The notes beneath the pieces are model-generated. The model was not told where the DNA came from and ran no database searches. It worked only from the letters and a program-made list of their open reading frames with translations. This document shows positions 47,650 through 59,488 of a DNA stretch of 64,000 nt, piece after piece. The number at the start of each line of letters is the position of its first letter. Within the stretch, counting starts at the first letter, position 1. The DNA comes from Owenia fusiformis (taxonomy: Eukaryota > Annelida > Polychaeta > Sabellida > Oweniidae), in NCBI GenBank assembly GCA_903813345.2, contig CAIIXF020000005.1:33919375-33983374 (forward strand), read 5' to 3'. Both the position numbers and the translations under genes were made by a program.

Positions 47650-47860
47650 GGGAAAACCAAAAATAGGTTAATACGTTCCAATACGATTTTTGTCCCGGGG
47701 ACAATACGATTTTTCCATGTAATACGCTCCAATACGATTTTTGTCCCGGGGACAATACGATTTTTCCATGTAATACGCTCCAATACGATTTTTGTCCCGG
47801 GGACAATACGATTTTTTCATGTAATACGATTCAATACGATTTTTATTCCTTCATATTTCC
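47650..47860. repeat. 51-bp tandem repeat, three copies
   Basis: Units carry TTGTCCCGGGGACAATACGA, itself a palindrome around CCCGGG, then a stretch containing CCATGTAATACGCTCC. CCCGGGG ends at 47700, 47751 and 47802. A degenerate half unit follows to about 47850. Confidence 0.88.
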
Positions 47861-48719
47861 CTGGGAAAACAGTAGTATTATGGAATAAGTATAATTTATT
47901 TACCTCTTAAATAAAAGAGAGTTACATTCATATTAACAGTACATTGATTGATATTGGCAGAATTAGGCTGATATCATATTGACCATTTACTCCATAAATG
48001 ATCAATAAATATGAAATGTCATATTGGTGCATGGAAAGTGACAACCTTGAATCAAAAACTAAATGAATACATATTATTTGCAAATGTTGCAAATCTATTT
48101 TGAAAATCCGCTTTCAAAATTTCCTGGGAAGCAAAACCAGTGAGTACTGTTCAATAGAATTTTAATTACATTATTATTTTCCTGAGAAAACTTATTTTGG
48201 AAAAATGTTATGCTGGGATGTGTAAGCATATTATATTCACCAATATTCACAGTCAGTTATTATGTCACCACCAAAGTTGTTATGGTCTCCATTTTTTGTG
48301 ATGGCTGTTGGCGTCTGGTGTTCAGCGTCTAACAAATTGTAGGTGGTGACATTTTGCATGTTAATGCATTGTTCCAGAACTGATATAAATTACCACACAA
48401 GAATTTCATTTTTATGCAACAGCTGATTTAGTTTAACATTCCATTTGCACAAAGTATTAGATAATATGATACTGTCCTCAATACAGCAGGTCATAATAAT
48501 AATACTTCATTTCATGGCTGGTCAATGGGATGACTATGTGTCTATATGTTGGTGCGTCTGTTTGTCCATCCATTGGTCAGCCTGTCCATCAACATTGTTG
48601 AAACAAATCAGAACTGAAATTTATATTGTATTTGTATTATTTTGTTATCTATATTCATTTTATACCCATGTACGTATCTAGAGGGTGGGCCAAAAAACGA
48701 TACCCAAGTTTAAAGATCA
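47861..48719. other. No gene seen; dispersed repeat piece at 48300-48375
   Basis: 48300-48375 (TGGCGTCTGGTGTTCAGCG, GGTGGTGACATTTTGCATG) is another copy of the family at 23410 and 42660. The rest is featureless. Confidence 0.4.
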
Positions 48720-48905
48720 ATATCATATGATAAATGTTAAATCATGTCATATATTTATAGGATATCCTATGATTTTGAGGAATATCATTTTTATCTACGA
48801 GGTGATATTGATATCTGCACGAGAGAGCGAAGCGAACGAGTGAATATATCAATATCACCGAGTAGATTAAAATGATATTCTGAAAAAAATCATAGGATGT
48901 TCTTA
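48720..48905. repeat. Palindromic repeat with GAGAGAGCG centre, second copy
   Basis: GGATATCCTATGATTTTGAG is mirrored by AAAATCATAGGATGTTC. GGTGATATTGATAT is mirrored by ATATCAATATCACC around CGAGAGAGCGAAGCGAACGA. The centre resembles that of 47385-47585 although the arms differ. Confidence 0.8.
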
Positions 48906-48989
48906 TTATCCTACACTTACAAGGAGTGTACTGAATGTACAATATCATTGTAAAATGAATTTCATGCCTAATAGAGTCAATTTGGCGGG

Positions 48990-49110
48990 AAATCAACAAG
49001 CGGAGTATATCGTCACAATATCCTCCGCATATTGGGTTTTCCGGAGTATATCGTCAAGATATCCTCCGCCCGGAGTATATCGTAACGATATCCTCCGGAT
49101 ATTCATTTTG
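48990..49110. repeat. Three-copy CGGAGTATATCGT repeat
   Basis: GCGGAGTATATCGTCACAAT, CCGGAGTATATCGTCAAGAT and CCGGAGTATATCGTAACGAT are each followed by ATCCTCCG; the unit is about 35-45 bp and internally self-complementary. Confidence 0.75.
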
Positions 49111-50078
49111 CCAATAAATATCAAATTATTTTTTCATGTTATTATACATTTAGTACACTAAGTGTAGGATAATATATATTATTTTAAAGATAAATCATTT
49201 CCTAACAATATGACACAATCTGATTGGCTTACTTGTTGCTGTAGGTAGAAGAAATGTCTTCTGAAAATTGCAATGCTCTCGGAGTTATGGTTTTGGTGTT
49301 TAACACCACTGGTGTTTATACATTTTGACAAAAATAGGACTTCATTTGTTGCAGGTTGCAATATAAGATTAATGTTTTTACAGTATGCACAGCGAGTAAA
49401 AGTCATCTATTACAATTTACTATTGTATGTTTATACCTACAAAATTTCAAACTTTATTGTGTATACCTGAAACAGTTTTGTATTGTACTACAGCAGGTTA
49501 GTATTGTATGTATCTATACACCAGTTTAGTATCTAAGGTTTATGTAGTGGGAAGTTTTGTACACAAGGTTTATTCCTAGAGAATTTGTATATCTGTATCC
49601 AATGCGAATGGTGACTGTTCATAACAGATGTATTCCATGCATTCTAAGGTTCAGGAAATACTTCCAAAATTTTATAAAATGGATAAATGTTTATTTTAGA
49701 AAGAAAATTCAAAAATACCTTTTGAATTATAGTGAAAGTAAATGATATTACAGTAACACCTTTTGTATTTCACTTGTATTTCACTTGGGGGGCGTTCCAC
49801 TTATAGAGGTTCATTTAACATTATTAAGTCAGTTGGTCTTGAATATCTGAAGTGTTCCACTTGGGAGGTGTTCCTCTGTAATACTGTAATAACTTCAATA
49901 AAAAAAATTCTTCGAGATAAAGTTGGACCGGGATGGATGCAGTATTACAGCTGTATGTCTTGAACCTCGCTAAGAGAGGGATAGATACAGGAAATATCCA
50001 TCTCCCTCTCTAGATACACTATATATTCCCACATGTTATATACCTAGAGCCTCAGTAAGCCTAGTATACTGTATTTAA
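49111..50078. other. No gene seen
   Basis: AT-rich. A G-run near 49786 and CACTTGTATTTCACTTGGG words belong to the 'TTCCACTT' MITE debris. Confidence 0.4.
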
Positions 50079-50237
50079 GGAATAAATAATGATAGGCCAT
50101 TCAATATGGTGAAATTCAGCACGAGTTGGACAGAATGTTGTACAAAGCACGAACCGAAGGTGAGTGCATTTGTACTAACATTCTGTCCAACGAGTGCTGA
50201 ATTTCACCATATTGAATGGCCTATCATTATTTATTCC
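50079..50237. repeat. Near-perfect palindrome (fold-back)
   Basis: GGAATAAATAATGATAGGCC, then a stretch holding ATTCAATATGGTGAAATTCA, are mirrored exactly on the right. The arms are about 65 bp with a core of about 30 bp. Confidence 0.88.
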
Positions 50238-50692
50238 GATTCAAACATAAAAATTAGTAAAAGCCGTGTCTGTGGAACGGGCATGAAGGAAGAATACGCA
50301 TGCTGTCCCCGGACAGAGCCCCAGATGTGCAGCTGAGATGTGACGTCACTCAAAACAATGCAAATTGCAGATTGAATAGAGCATGGTCGTGCATCTATGG
50401 AGAATTAGAGAACGTTCTATATTGGCTATGCTGCATTCTGATTGGTTGAGAAATTCGAATAGAGCACGGTCATGTTTGAATTACCTTTACACTAGTATTG
50501 TATAACATTGTTATAAAATCAGTTATGATTGTTATAACCTCATTTTTATTTTTTCACAAATTATAATCTGATTTTTATTATATTTTTACGAATAAAATTA
50601 ATTAGAAATATCTTTTGAAATATAAAATACATCTATATTTAAAATATCTGTCTAATATTAGGAGTTAGTACTAACATAACCATTCAGATATA

Positions 50693-50893
50693 CAGGGCGT
50701 CCACAAAAAAAGGTATATCAGAAAAAAAGAATGCAAATCCAATTACACATTTATTGCCACACAAGAAGGAAACTTGTACCAGTTGATGGAGAATAAATCA
50801 GGCTTTTTACTACTACCTTTATATTTAAAAAAACTGCCTAGAATTCTAGTAATTTGGATTTGAAGTTGGGTATACTTTTTTGTGGACGCCCTG
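50693..50893. mobile_element. mariner-type MITE, short deletion derivative
   Basis: Starts CAGGGCGTCCACAAAAAA and ends in TTTTTTGTGGACGCCCTG, flanked by TA (50691-50692 and 50894-50895). The interior (CCAATTACACATTTATTGCC, GATGGAGAATAAATCAGGC) matches the right part of the longer copy at 58364-59288. TA duplication and CAGGGCGTCCAC ends fit the Tc1/mariner superfamily. Confidence 0.92.
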
Positions 50894-50984
50894 TATTTAC
50901 ATAACATTGTGTACACCCTTCTCCATAAGTTTGGCAGCCAGAAGTTTTCATTTGATAAGTGTATTAGAACCCTTATATTGTTCC

Positions 50985-51790
50985 TTTACCCCCCTATAAC
51001 TAGTTCTTACCCGTTCTTGCCAGTCTTACGAAAACGTCGTAAAACGGGCTCAATCTGGCTGTGGTCGGGAAATATGTCTAAAATAATTAGCTACTTCGTT
51101 CTTAAACAGTCTTCAATACGTCCATATCGTTCGCAGTTCGTTCAGGTCGCACCACGTCGGTGTGCAACGTCGTAGAACGCGTCCCTTAGTCTAGTAGGTC
51201 AACATGACCTGATTACAGAACGGCATGGTCGCCATCAAATTGTGAATAGATTCAAAATTCTAAAATCACCTTCCCGTCTGAGAACGTTCATGAAGTTCGT
51301 AAATAGACCTTAAAAAGTTGCAGCTACGTTCATTCCGTTCGCACTCAGTTTAAAACCAGTTTTGAAGAACGCAGTGGCAACTTGTTTGGTGTGATAGCTA
51401 TATTTTTGCCAACTCGTTCATAAGCAGTGTTAAATACGTTCTTAATCAGTTTAAACCCGTTTGCAATTAGTTCTACCTCGTTCTCAATACGTCCTCAGAC
51501 AGTTCAACTCGTTGTTAAAACGTCCCTTGTAGGATTGAAGTACGACGGTTCCGTTCGTAGTACGTCCAGCTCGTCGTTAGTACGTTGTCACTTGTTCTAA
51601 TTGTAGAACGTATCGATCACGAGAACATTTTGAGCATGTTCTAAGTTCTAGAGGACCTACCCGTTCGAGTACGTTCGAGGAAGTTTGTAAATAGACCCCA
51701 AACGGTTCTAAGTACGTCCAGTCCGTTCGTACACAGTTGAAGCCCGTTTTTGAGAACGTAGTGAAAACTAGTTTGGTGTGATAGTAGGGT
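50985..51790. repeat. Quasi-periodic GTTC/CGTC-rich block
   Basis: About 0.8 kb in which GTTC, CGTTC, CGTCC, CAGTT and their complements recur every 8 to 12 bases without a fixed unit. A longer direct duplication sits inside it: 51270-51400 and 51660-51784 share TAAATAGACC, CCGTTCG, GAAGAACG-like and TTTGGTGTGATAG words at a spacing of about 385-390 bp. It does not encode a protein I can recognise. Confidence 0.65.
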
Positions 51791-52680
51791 TATGAAAATA
51801 CTTTGAGTTCGGTTTATGACTTTAATAAACATAAACATCCTTTAACAGGCGATCCGGAAGGGGTGGTCTTCTGGTAGGCAAACTTCTGGAGGGGTGTATA
51901 ATAATGAAATCCACAAATAAGCCCTGGGGGTTTATTTCATGAAAAGTACACAATCATATTTCGCTGATACTTTGGATATTAAGAGGTCTTGTCAAAAATT
52001 AAAATCCAGCAAAACACACATTAATAATTGTTAATTGTTGCTTTGACTTTACATTATACACATAGTACTGGCACGTGTATATATGAGTCGAAATACTAAA
52101 TCAATTTAGCATCAAACCAAGATGGCTGTCCCAAATGTCCTTGTCGGTGGCGGGGATTTTGTTCAAAATTGTAAACTTCTGAAATTGTTCAATGGTTTGA
52201 GCTGACCCCAAAGTAAATTAATATTGATTTATGTTTAATTTGAAACAGTTGATGAAAGATTTTGATTAATACGTATATTCGATTGAGGAATTCTATTGAT
52301 ATAATACTGAAGTAATCAGAAAACTGAACAGTCTGATACCATCTGCGTGTACAATTTGTATCTAGATCATTACGATTTGATACACAGATGTACATTGAGA
52401 GTTGATACACAATTTAATTGATTTCACAGTATTTATTATTATAGTATAATGACTGTACGGTTGCTGAACTGAATCTGTTGTAGCAAGATATATAGTGAAA
52501 CTTCAGAAATCAGAAATAGAAAATTTCATGGATTGTATTTCTCAAACAAGCTTTATCTAAATTCCTTCACACAGGTTTAAGATTGATGCGTGTGATGTAT
52601 GCCCGGGTGTATGAAATATCTCTATGTCGCTCATTGCCTCTGTCCCTAGTGAATTTGTGATTTAATAATTTTTTAATATG
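51791..52680. other. No gene seen; expected 3' flank of the GT31 gene
   Basis: AT-rich. No clear exon, repeat or polyadenylation signal on the minus strand close to the stop at 52681. Confidence 0.35.
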
Positions 52681-54631
52681 CTACAAGACAACCTCGTGTT
52701 TCTGTGTCATACTACTAGTATTAGAAGGTGGACCGGTATACCCACTAATGGTCTGGTAAACATCCACCATAACATCATAAATGTCCTCCGGTCGAAACGA
52801 TGCTACAAAATGTACAAATGTAGACTCTGGATTTATAGTTCCTCGAGTTTCCTTGTTAAGGTATGCGAAATGTGCAGGAAATAGCGGATGCTCATATATG
52901 GTAACACCAAGAGCTTCAGCAATAGCGCCTACGTAGCCATCGTCTGGTGCCGTTATGGGAGTTCTGCAGAACATCGCGTTCACATCTCGGACAAACGTCA
53001 GCGATGAGAGAAACCCGCAACCGGAATGATATGCCGGGTAATAATCTTTCGGCCATTTGACTTGGGATATAATTCTATTTTTATGATTTTGATCATATAT
53101 TATTGGACTCCCTCTAAGTGGAGCACCGAAATACAATCTCATATCAGTAGAGTTGTGGTTATAGAATTCATTTGCCCAACCTATCAGTTTCTGTGGGTTC
53201 AGCACTGTGTCTTGCGTGATTCTCATCATGTAGATTGCATTTGAGCAGTGCTCTTGTGTCCATCGGAATGATGCAATTGTCTTATCAGTTATGTTCAAAT
53301 AAGTATCATCAAACCTGCCTTGGACGATGTCACCATACACTTCACTTTCAGTTGCAATTTTGGACATCCTCTGAAGATCTTTATTTTCTCCCATGATGAA
53401 GGCAAAACGTAGCGACCAGCCAAACAGTCTCCGGACACCTCCCCATGTTTCTCGAATCGCATACCTGAAGGACGCCGATCCTTCTGCAAATAAATGAGAA
53501 TTTCCTTGCTAAGTAATGGAATATGAAAAAGGTCTGACGAATTAAAACAGAATGTCCCGGGGTAAAAGATAAGAAATGTAGACATCCCAAGAAGGTACAA
53601 ACCCTAAAAAAAGAAAATGAATGATAAAGCATTTTTCTTTAACAGTGCTCAGTCAAACTAAAAAATTATTTGTGAGAATGTTATCTATGTACTTCATTTC
53701 TTTGTTCGATTTTGTATATAACTTGAACTAGAGTGGTTTGCTCCAATGATCATTATATGCACCTTTTCGATTATATTTTATTTTCAATAAGCTCTATATT
53801 TGATTAGATATCTCAATATTTCTTTTCGCAAAACATTGTCATTATTTTTAAAAGATTAAAGTGTAACGTTTGTTCATTAGAATTTGAGAAAATAAGCATA
53901 CCTGACGTGTCACTTAATACCACGACAATCATCAATTTCTTATCATCGCCCTTCTCCAGCTTACATAGCCCATCTGCTGTATGGTAATAGTCGAAGTTAT
54001 CAATATATGTGTTATTAAACTTCAAATCAAAAAATTCAACTGGAGTTTCTGAATCATATTTCCTTTGTACTCTTTCTGGCATTGGATTTGTGAAATGTTT
54101 ACATTTTAGTGCTTCCTTGATTGGTAAATCATTCAATGATTTTGGTGGCCCTGTAGTTGGGGAAATTGTAGGTACTGGAGTTTGACCACTCAGGCCCACC
54201 CGTACTTTATGCTTGCTCGGAAGAATATCCATATTTACTGCACCTTGATCCGAAACGTCTAAAGTTTTGTCTTTGTAAGGATCATTGTTTATTTCCTTTT
54301 CTTTGATTTTCTCATTTTGAAGTAACGATTTCAAAAGATGTTGCTTTGTGTCTTGAAATTGAGGTTTATGAAGATTGTGCTTTACACCAGATTTCCTTTC
54401 TCGTGCTTTGAGTAACAATTTGAGCAATTGAAGTTCCGTGTCTTCAAGTTCAGTTTTAATTGGACGACCACCTCCAATGCTGGTATCATCCTCGTATTGA
54501 CGGAGAACATGTTTTTTATAATGGCTCGTGTTATTTTGATTAACAAAAAGCATTACAACCACGAATAAAATCACTAAAAATGTGAGTTTCAACATATATT
54601 TGTTGTTCATCGTTTTTGTTTTTCCAAGCAC
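52681..54631 (-). CDS. Beta-1,3-galactosyltransferase-like Golgi enzyme (GT31)
   Basis: Two exons, 54631-53902 and 53483-52681, join in phase (GTATGC donor, TTTGCAG acceptor) to give 510 residues. Layout: a short cytoplasmic tail; a single membrane anchor at about residues 14-30 (type II topology); a long Lys/Gln-rich stem to about 225 with repeated HLLKSLL/LLKLLL segments that may form a coiled coil; then the catalytic domain. Family landmarks are KKLMIVVVLSDTS, RYAIRETWGG, the block from GDIVQGRFDDTYLNIT to DKTIASFRW, YHSGCGFLSS and PDDGYVGAIAEALGV. The metal-binding DXD motif, normally DDD in this family, reads T333-Q334-D335 within MMRITQDTVLN. Donor and acceptor specificity cannot be told. 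The alternative start at 54610 would shorten only the tail. The stem is unusually long for the family. Confidence 0.85.
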
Positions 54632-55017
54632 TTACACTAACTATTTGAAATTAAAACTACTGAGTTGTACCACTTTTAATTGTATTGATATCATGTTTAT
54701 TAATTTTTGATGATAAATTCCTGATTGCATAATGATTGGACGCAATCTGTGCATTAAGCCTCGGGTCAACTAACAGTTAAATACTGTACCTTTTCATATT
54801 ATACAGATTGATATCACATGGTATGCACATGTGAACTACAGGGTGACAAAAAACAACGGTATCCCCTCTACAGCAAAAAGGACTTAATATTACAAGGTAG
54901 GCCTGTAGCCAGGATTTCTCGAGTAGGGTTCTATTTTTGCTTTTCCATGGGCATTTGCACGCACGTGGCGCAACCTAAAAGATATGCCTGTCTTCATGGT
55001 CAAAAAATAGATTTAAT

Positions 55018-55540
55018 CTCACAACGGAATAGCCTGACAACGGTAAAAAAGTCAGATACCGTTGTCAATGGCGGACATAACCGTCGCTTCAATCAGATTT
55101 TCATGAACTGTATGTTTAAATAGAGCACCTAGACTAAATTTGGAACAACAATCAATCAAAGTGTCGTCATACTCACTGTACAGTTAATATTGTTCGAAAT
55201 AAAGTATTTGATTTAACCGATCAAAATGAGATACGGGACAACGGACACTGTAATAACCATATGCCGTTGTCTTTCTAAATTACTCAAATTTAGATTCCGT
55301 TGTCATTGACGATATCGAAGACGCTATATTGTAGCGATTCACGACCCAATTTTATCGAAATTGGGATTTCATATGAAACATCGATCATCACAAGAGCTTA
55401 ATACATGCACAGAATGAATTAGCGACGATAAAATCCCATGAAATGAGGACCAAGTGATTAAAGGTCAAAGCGACGGTCATGTCTGCCATTTGTGACAACG
55501 GTATCTGACTTTACCGTTGTCAGGCTATTCCGGTGTGAAT
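55018..55540. mobile_element. TIR MITE with CCGGAATAGCCTGACAACGG ends
   Basis: Left end TCACAACGGAATAGCCTGAC, right end in reverse complement TTCACACCGGAATAGCCTGA. The arms extend about 85 bp and include GATACCGTTGTCA and ACCGTCGCTT. Further CCGTTGTC words recur inside. The single end at 10021-10100 belongs to the same family. Confidence 0.85.
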
Positions 55541-56589
55541 CTATAGCTGTCTGAAATTATTTGCGATAACCTACATGGACTTTTGTCTTAAGGTTAATTA
55601 TTTAAATTGTCCCATTTCATTCTGACACTAATCTTATTTTATTTGAGATTTAATTATTTAAAACACAATTCAATGATATTGGTCATTTTATCACTTTCAT
55701 TTGACACAAATCTTATTTATTTGAGATTTAAATTTGAAAAATACACTTCGAATTCATTATAAAAATATTGATTCTAAAAGATACCCCGATGCGTCATTGT
55801 GAATTCGCAACTTTTCAAAAAATTAAGAATCAAATTAAATGGCCAATTACCATGACGTGTCGCAAAAAGCTCGCGCACGCATTGTTACACATTTTGTGGC
55901 GTAATCCAGAGGATCCTCGCTTTTAACATGATAGAATGTGACGTTTTTGAGAAAAATGTACACACATGAAAATCCTTTCGTCCTCCACATTTACCTCTAT
56001 ATCTCAAAACATTTTAGACGAATAACTCTGATATCATATATATATTGTTAATGGGCTAGGAGCATCATAAAACACGAATCAATTGATGTTGTAATACTCT
56101 GATGAAATAATTTTACTTTTAGACATCCACCCTTGTAATAAATACGAACTAGACTATTACGCTACATTATATGCAAAACTGGTAGCAGAATATGGCCACC
56201 GTTTTTTTGAAAGCTGTATTTATAAAGAATACTGATGAGAGGCAACAGCAGGGCCTGTAGAGAGAAAATTCGAAATATTTTACTCTGAGCTATCAGGTCA
56301 ACATTTGGCTTAACATCTTCTTTGACATACCTATTTTCTTAAAATGTATGGATAAACTATCAATTTCAGCATTAAGAAGTGTAAATTCAGTTCAAACCTT
56401 CTATAAAAGGGGTCCCACAAATAGATTTCCACCACGTTTCACAGCTGAAATGATGTTCATCCAGGTGGTTTCTTTATAGATAAGAAAAATATATGTTGGT
56501 CTAATATCCAAATTAAACTTAAATATATTTTGACACTGGTCGATGATCGTTGAATGGCCCCTCTGCACTAATTGTTGTACCTTAATTAA

Positions 56590-57130
56590 AACACAAGCTT
56601 TTGTATGTTGGGGGGGGGGGGGTGGGGGTGCTCCCCAAAGAAATTTTGAAAATGAGATTGCATTTGATGTTAGGAATGCTTAAAGTTTATCCAGTGAAAC
56701 TTTAAGTTATTGAGAGTTGAAAAAGTAATCAGGAAAAAAGAAGTGTATGACTTGCTCCATCTCAGCTACTATGAACACTATAAATCTTATCAAATATAAT
56801 AAGTGAAAATTCTTGGGAATTTTTAACCGGGGGTTCGTAGGAACTCCCCCTGTGGTTACAGGCATGCAATGTATGTCATATCTAACTTAAAAGACAATTC
56901 AATTCTGGAGTTTTCTAAGAAATTTCAGCTGGGTATCATATAATTTTGCAGATTTATGGCGAAATTGTTAATAGCTGGTTAAGGAACTTTAACAGCAGCT
57001 AACGGCTAATATATCAGTGGCGTAGCGTGGGTATTTTGTGAGTGTACGCCACGAGCGAGCGAAGGGGGGGGGTCTTCCCCAAGAAAATTTGAAAATGAGA
57101 TTGCATTTGAAGCATTCTAGGGCGTTTTAA
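56590..57130. repeat. Two G-run element fragments
   Basis: CCCCAAAGAAATTTTGAAAA and TGAGATTGCATTTGATG at about 56632 recur as CCCCAAGAAAATTTGAAAAT and TGAGATTGCATTTGAAG at about 57076, each after a G-run. The word CAGTGGCGTAGCGTGGGTAT at about 57016 is a typical end. Confidence 0.6.
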
Positions 57131-57429
57131 TATACAAAATTCCGACTACCGTAATATGGACTAATAAAATGTAAAAATGCAATTCCTCAAACTGGTCTTT
57201 CACAATTGAACCCATGTGTTCGGTGCAACTGAGATTTGGGTAGCAAGGAGCAATCAAAGTACTAAAGAAGCAAACTTTGAAACAATGTAACATCTTAAAA
57301 ATAAGGTTTCATTTAATGAAATTTCATAAGTAAATCCAGAATTAAATTATCTTTCAAATGAGATATCATATGCCATAACATTGGAGTTTTTGCTGTAGAG
57401 GGGGTGCCGTTGTTTTTTGACACCCTGTA

Positions 57430-58361
57430 GAACTACAAAATCTACTTCATACAGCAGGTTGTCCTTGAAGAACAGGTTGTCCTGAGAAATACTCTAAGTA
57501 ATACAGGTATTGGCTTCCACTTTAAGCATTTTGGTGCGACGTTGTATTACGTGAAAATGATATTTGTTTATAAAAAGTGGTTTGATTAAATAATTCAAAT
57601 TCAAATACGTCAGTCAGTTTGAATCATTCTTCCCTATAAACGTACAAAATGCTTAGAAGGGATTGTACGATTTTTGCAAGAAAATTCAGAAAATCTCTAA
57701 GATTTATTTGATTCATTAGGAATTTTCAAATAAAAACTAATTGAATAAGCCCACAGTATGTCAGGCCTTCCATGGGACCGTTTGTGATTTTTTAAACTGA
57801 GCACTTCGTTTTTAAGGTATGCCATGTAAATCTATACTCGTATATTTCATGTACTAGAAAAGCGCAACGTCACCAGTGCACAAACGTCAAACTTTTCGTA
57901 GCCGAGTTAGGTTTGCATATAACCTGTAATAAATACAAATCATGTAATAGATGACGTTATAATTTTACATGGCTACTCAATTCAAAATGGCCTCCATTTT
58001 CAGGAAAAATAGAATTCATGATACAGAAGCTTATGTTTGGATTTCTTCCAAATATTGAAAGGTTGATGCCTTATGTGTATAAGACCTCGACTCGAGAAAG
58101 AATTTTAAATATGGTGTCACGTTATGTAACGGGTAAAGATTTTTCCAAAAGACAATACCTGGTTATCTCTATCATAAAATGGTACTTGGCGTAGTTGCTT
58201 TTATCTAATTAATTTATGTTTCAGACCCTAGCGCCTAAGGTGGATAAAAAATGTACCGATATTTCACATAGTCTGATTGTTTGTATAACACGTTTTAAAC
58301 ATAATCTGAAATGGCCAAAAATATCATTTCAAATTAATTCTAAAAGCCCCATGCAAAGTTA
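57430..58361. other. No gene seen
   Basis: AT-rich, no supported exon or repeat. Confidence 0.4.
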
Positions 58362-58363
58362 TA

Positions 58364-59288
58364 CAGGGCGTCCACAAAAAAGTATACCCAACTTCAATGC
58401 CAGGTTACTAGAATTCTGAGCATTTTTTTAAAAATACGAAGGTAGCAGTAAAAGGCCTAGTTCGTCGTCCATCCAATGGTACCTAGATTATTCTGTAACT
58501 GTCATGGATGACTGAGCAATCATGACTTTTATGAAAGGTGGTAAAATCAGCACTGTGCCAAGTTAGCATTCAAGTACATGTAGCAATGACACAGTGAATG
58601 TTTTTTGTGTTCAAAACATTATTAATGTTCAAATTAACATCAAATTGGATCCGAAGAGTCTCTTGAACAGCAATGAAACTTCTACTTGCTGATATGCAGC
58701 TTTGAAGTCAATTGTATCCGAATGTAAAGTCAGTAACCCTTGCTGAAATCCTCATTTTCTCAGAGGAACTCGAGTTTATTGAGTCCAACAAGTAGATTAA
58801 TGTGGGACAGTATTGCTAGAAACCATTTCAATAGTAAGAATAGTGGTTCTATAAATAGTACATGGGATTTGCCTTTTAGAACTTTTTGTTGGCTCTACTG
58901 CTCAGGTGTCAGTTGAACCATTTTTGCAGGCCTATTTTAGAGTAAGTTAAGCTTTTTGCCAAACCTTTTTTATAAGAGAGTTACTCAGTCCCAAGTCCAG
59001 TTCAGTATGGAAGGCCTGTCCTCTAACTTTATGTAACAGAAAAAGAATGCTAAGCCAATTACACATCAACAACCACACAGGAAGGTAACTTGGCACAGTG
59101 CTAATTTTACCACCTCTCATAATGGTCAAGATTACTCAGTCATACATGACAGTTACATTATGATCTTGGTACCATTTGATGGAGAATAAATCAGGCTTTT
59201 TACTACCACCTTTGTATTTTATAAAAACTGCTTAGGAGTCTAGTAATTTGGATTTGAAGTTGGGTATACTTTTTTTGTGGACGCCCTG
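58364..59288. mobile_element. mariner-type element, 925 bp, no coding capacity
   Basis: Begins CAGGGCGTCCACAAAAAAGT and ends ACTTTTTTTGTGGACGCCCT plus G. TA flanks both ends (58362-58363 and 59289-59290), and AGTATACCCAACTTCAA is shared by both arms. The interior has inverted pieces (ATGGTACCTAGATTATT, GGTACCATTTGATGGAG) but no intact transposase frame. Confidence 0.9.
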
Positions 59289-59488
59289 TATAATACAAAA
59301 TTATACACCATACAAAATTATTAACATAAAAATATGGACGTTTCTGGCACACCCTATGTTCACACTTTTATTTCATAAGAATATATCATAGGCTATACTG
59401 AATTGAGCAACTATACACATGGGCAAAAACTAGTTTCCACATTCATTTATCTATTATATTCCTATGCATATTATGCCTATCGTAATGT

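Larger units (their letters stand above)
54839..57427. mobile_element. TA-flanked TIR pair, 2.6 kb, mariner-like
   Basis: CAGGGTGACAAAAAACAACG at 54839 is mirrored by CGTTGTTTTTTGACACCCTG ending at 57427. A further match (CCCCTCTACAGCAAAAA) extends the ends to about 46 bp. TA lies outside each end (54837-54838 and 57428-57429). No transposase is inside; it contains the MITE at 55018-55540 and G-run debris. It could be one element with later insertions, or two fragments in opposite orientation. Confidence 0.65.

Noticed and set aside
53026-53244. Plus-strand frame inside the GT31 gene
   Set aside because: Antisense shadow of the catalytic domain exon.
58216-58419. Plus-strand frame ending in the mariner end
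   Set aside because: It crosses the element boundary and has no domain; not supported as a gene.
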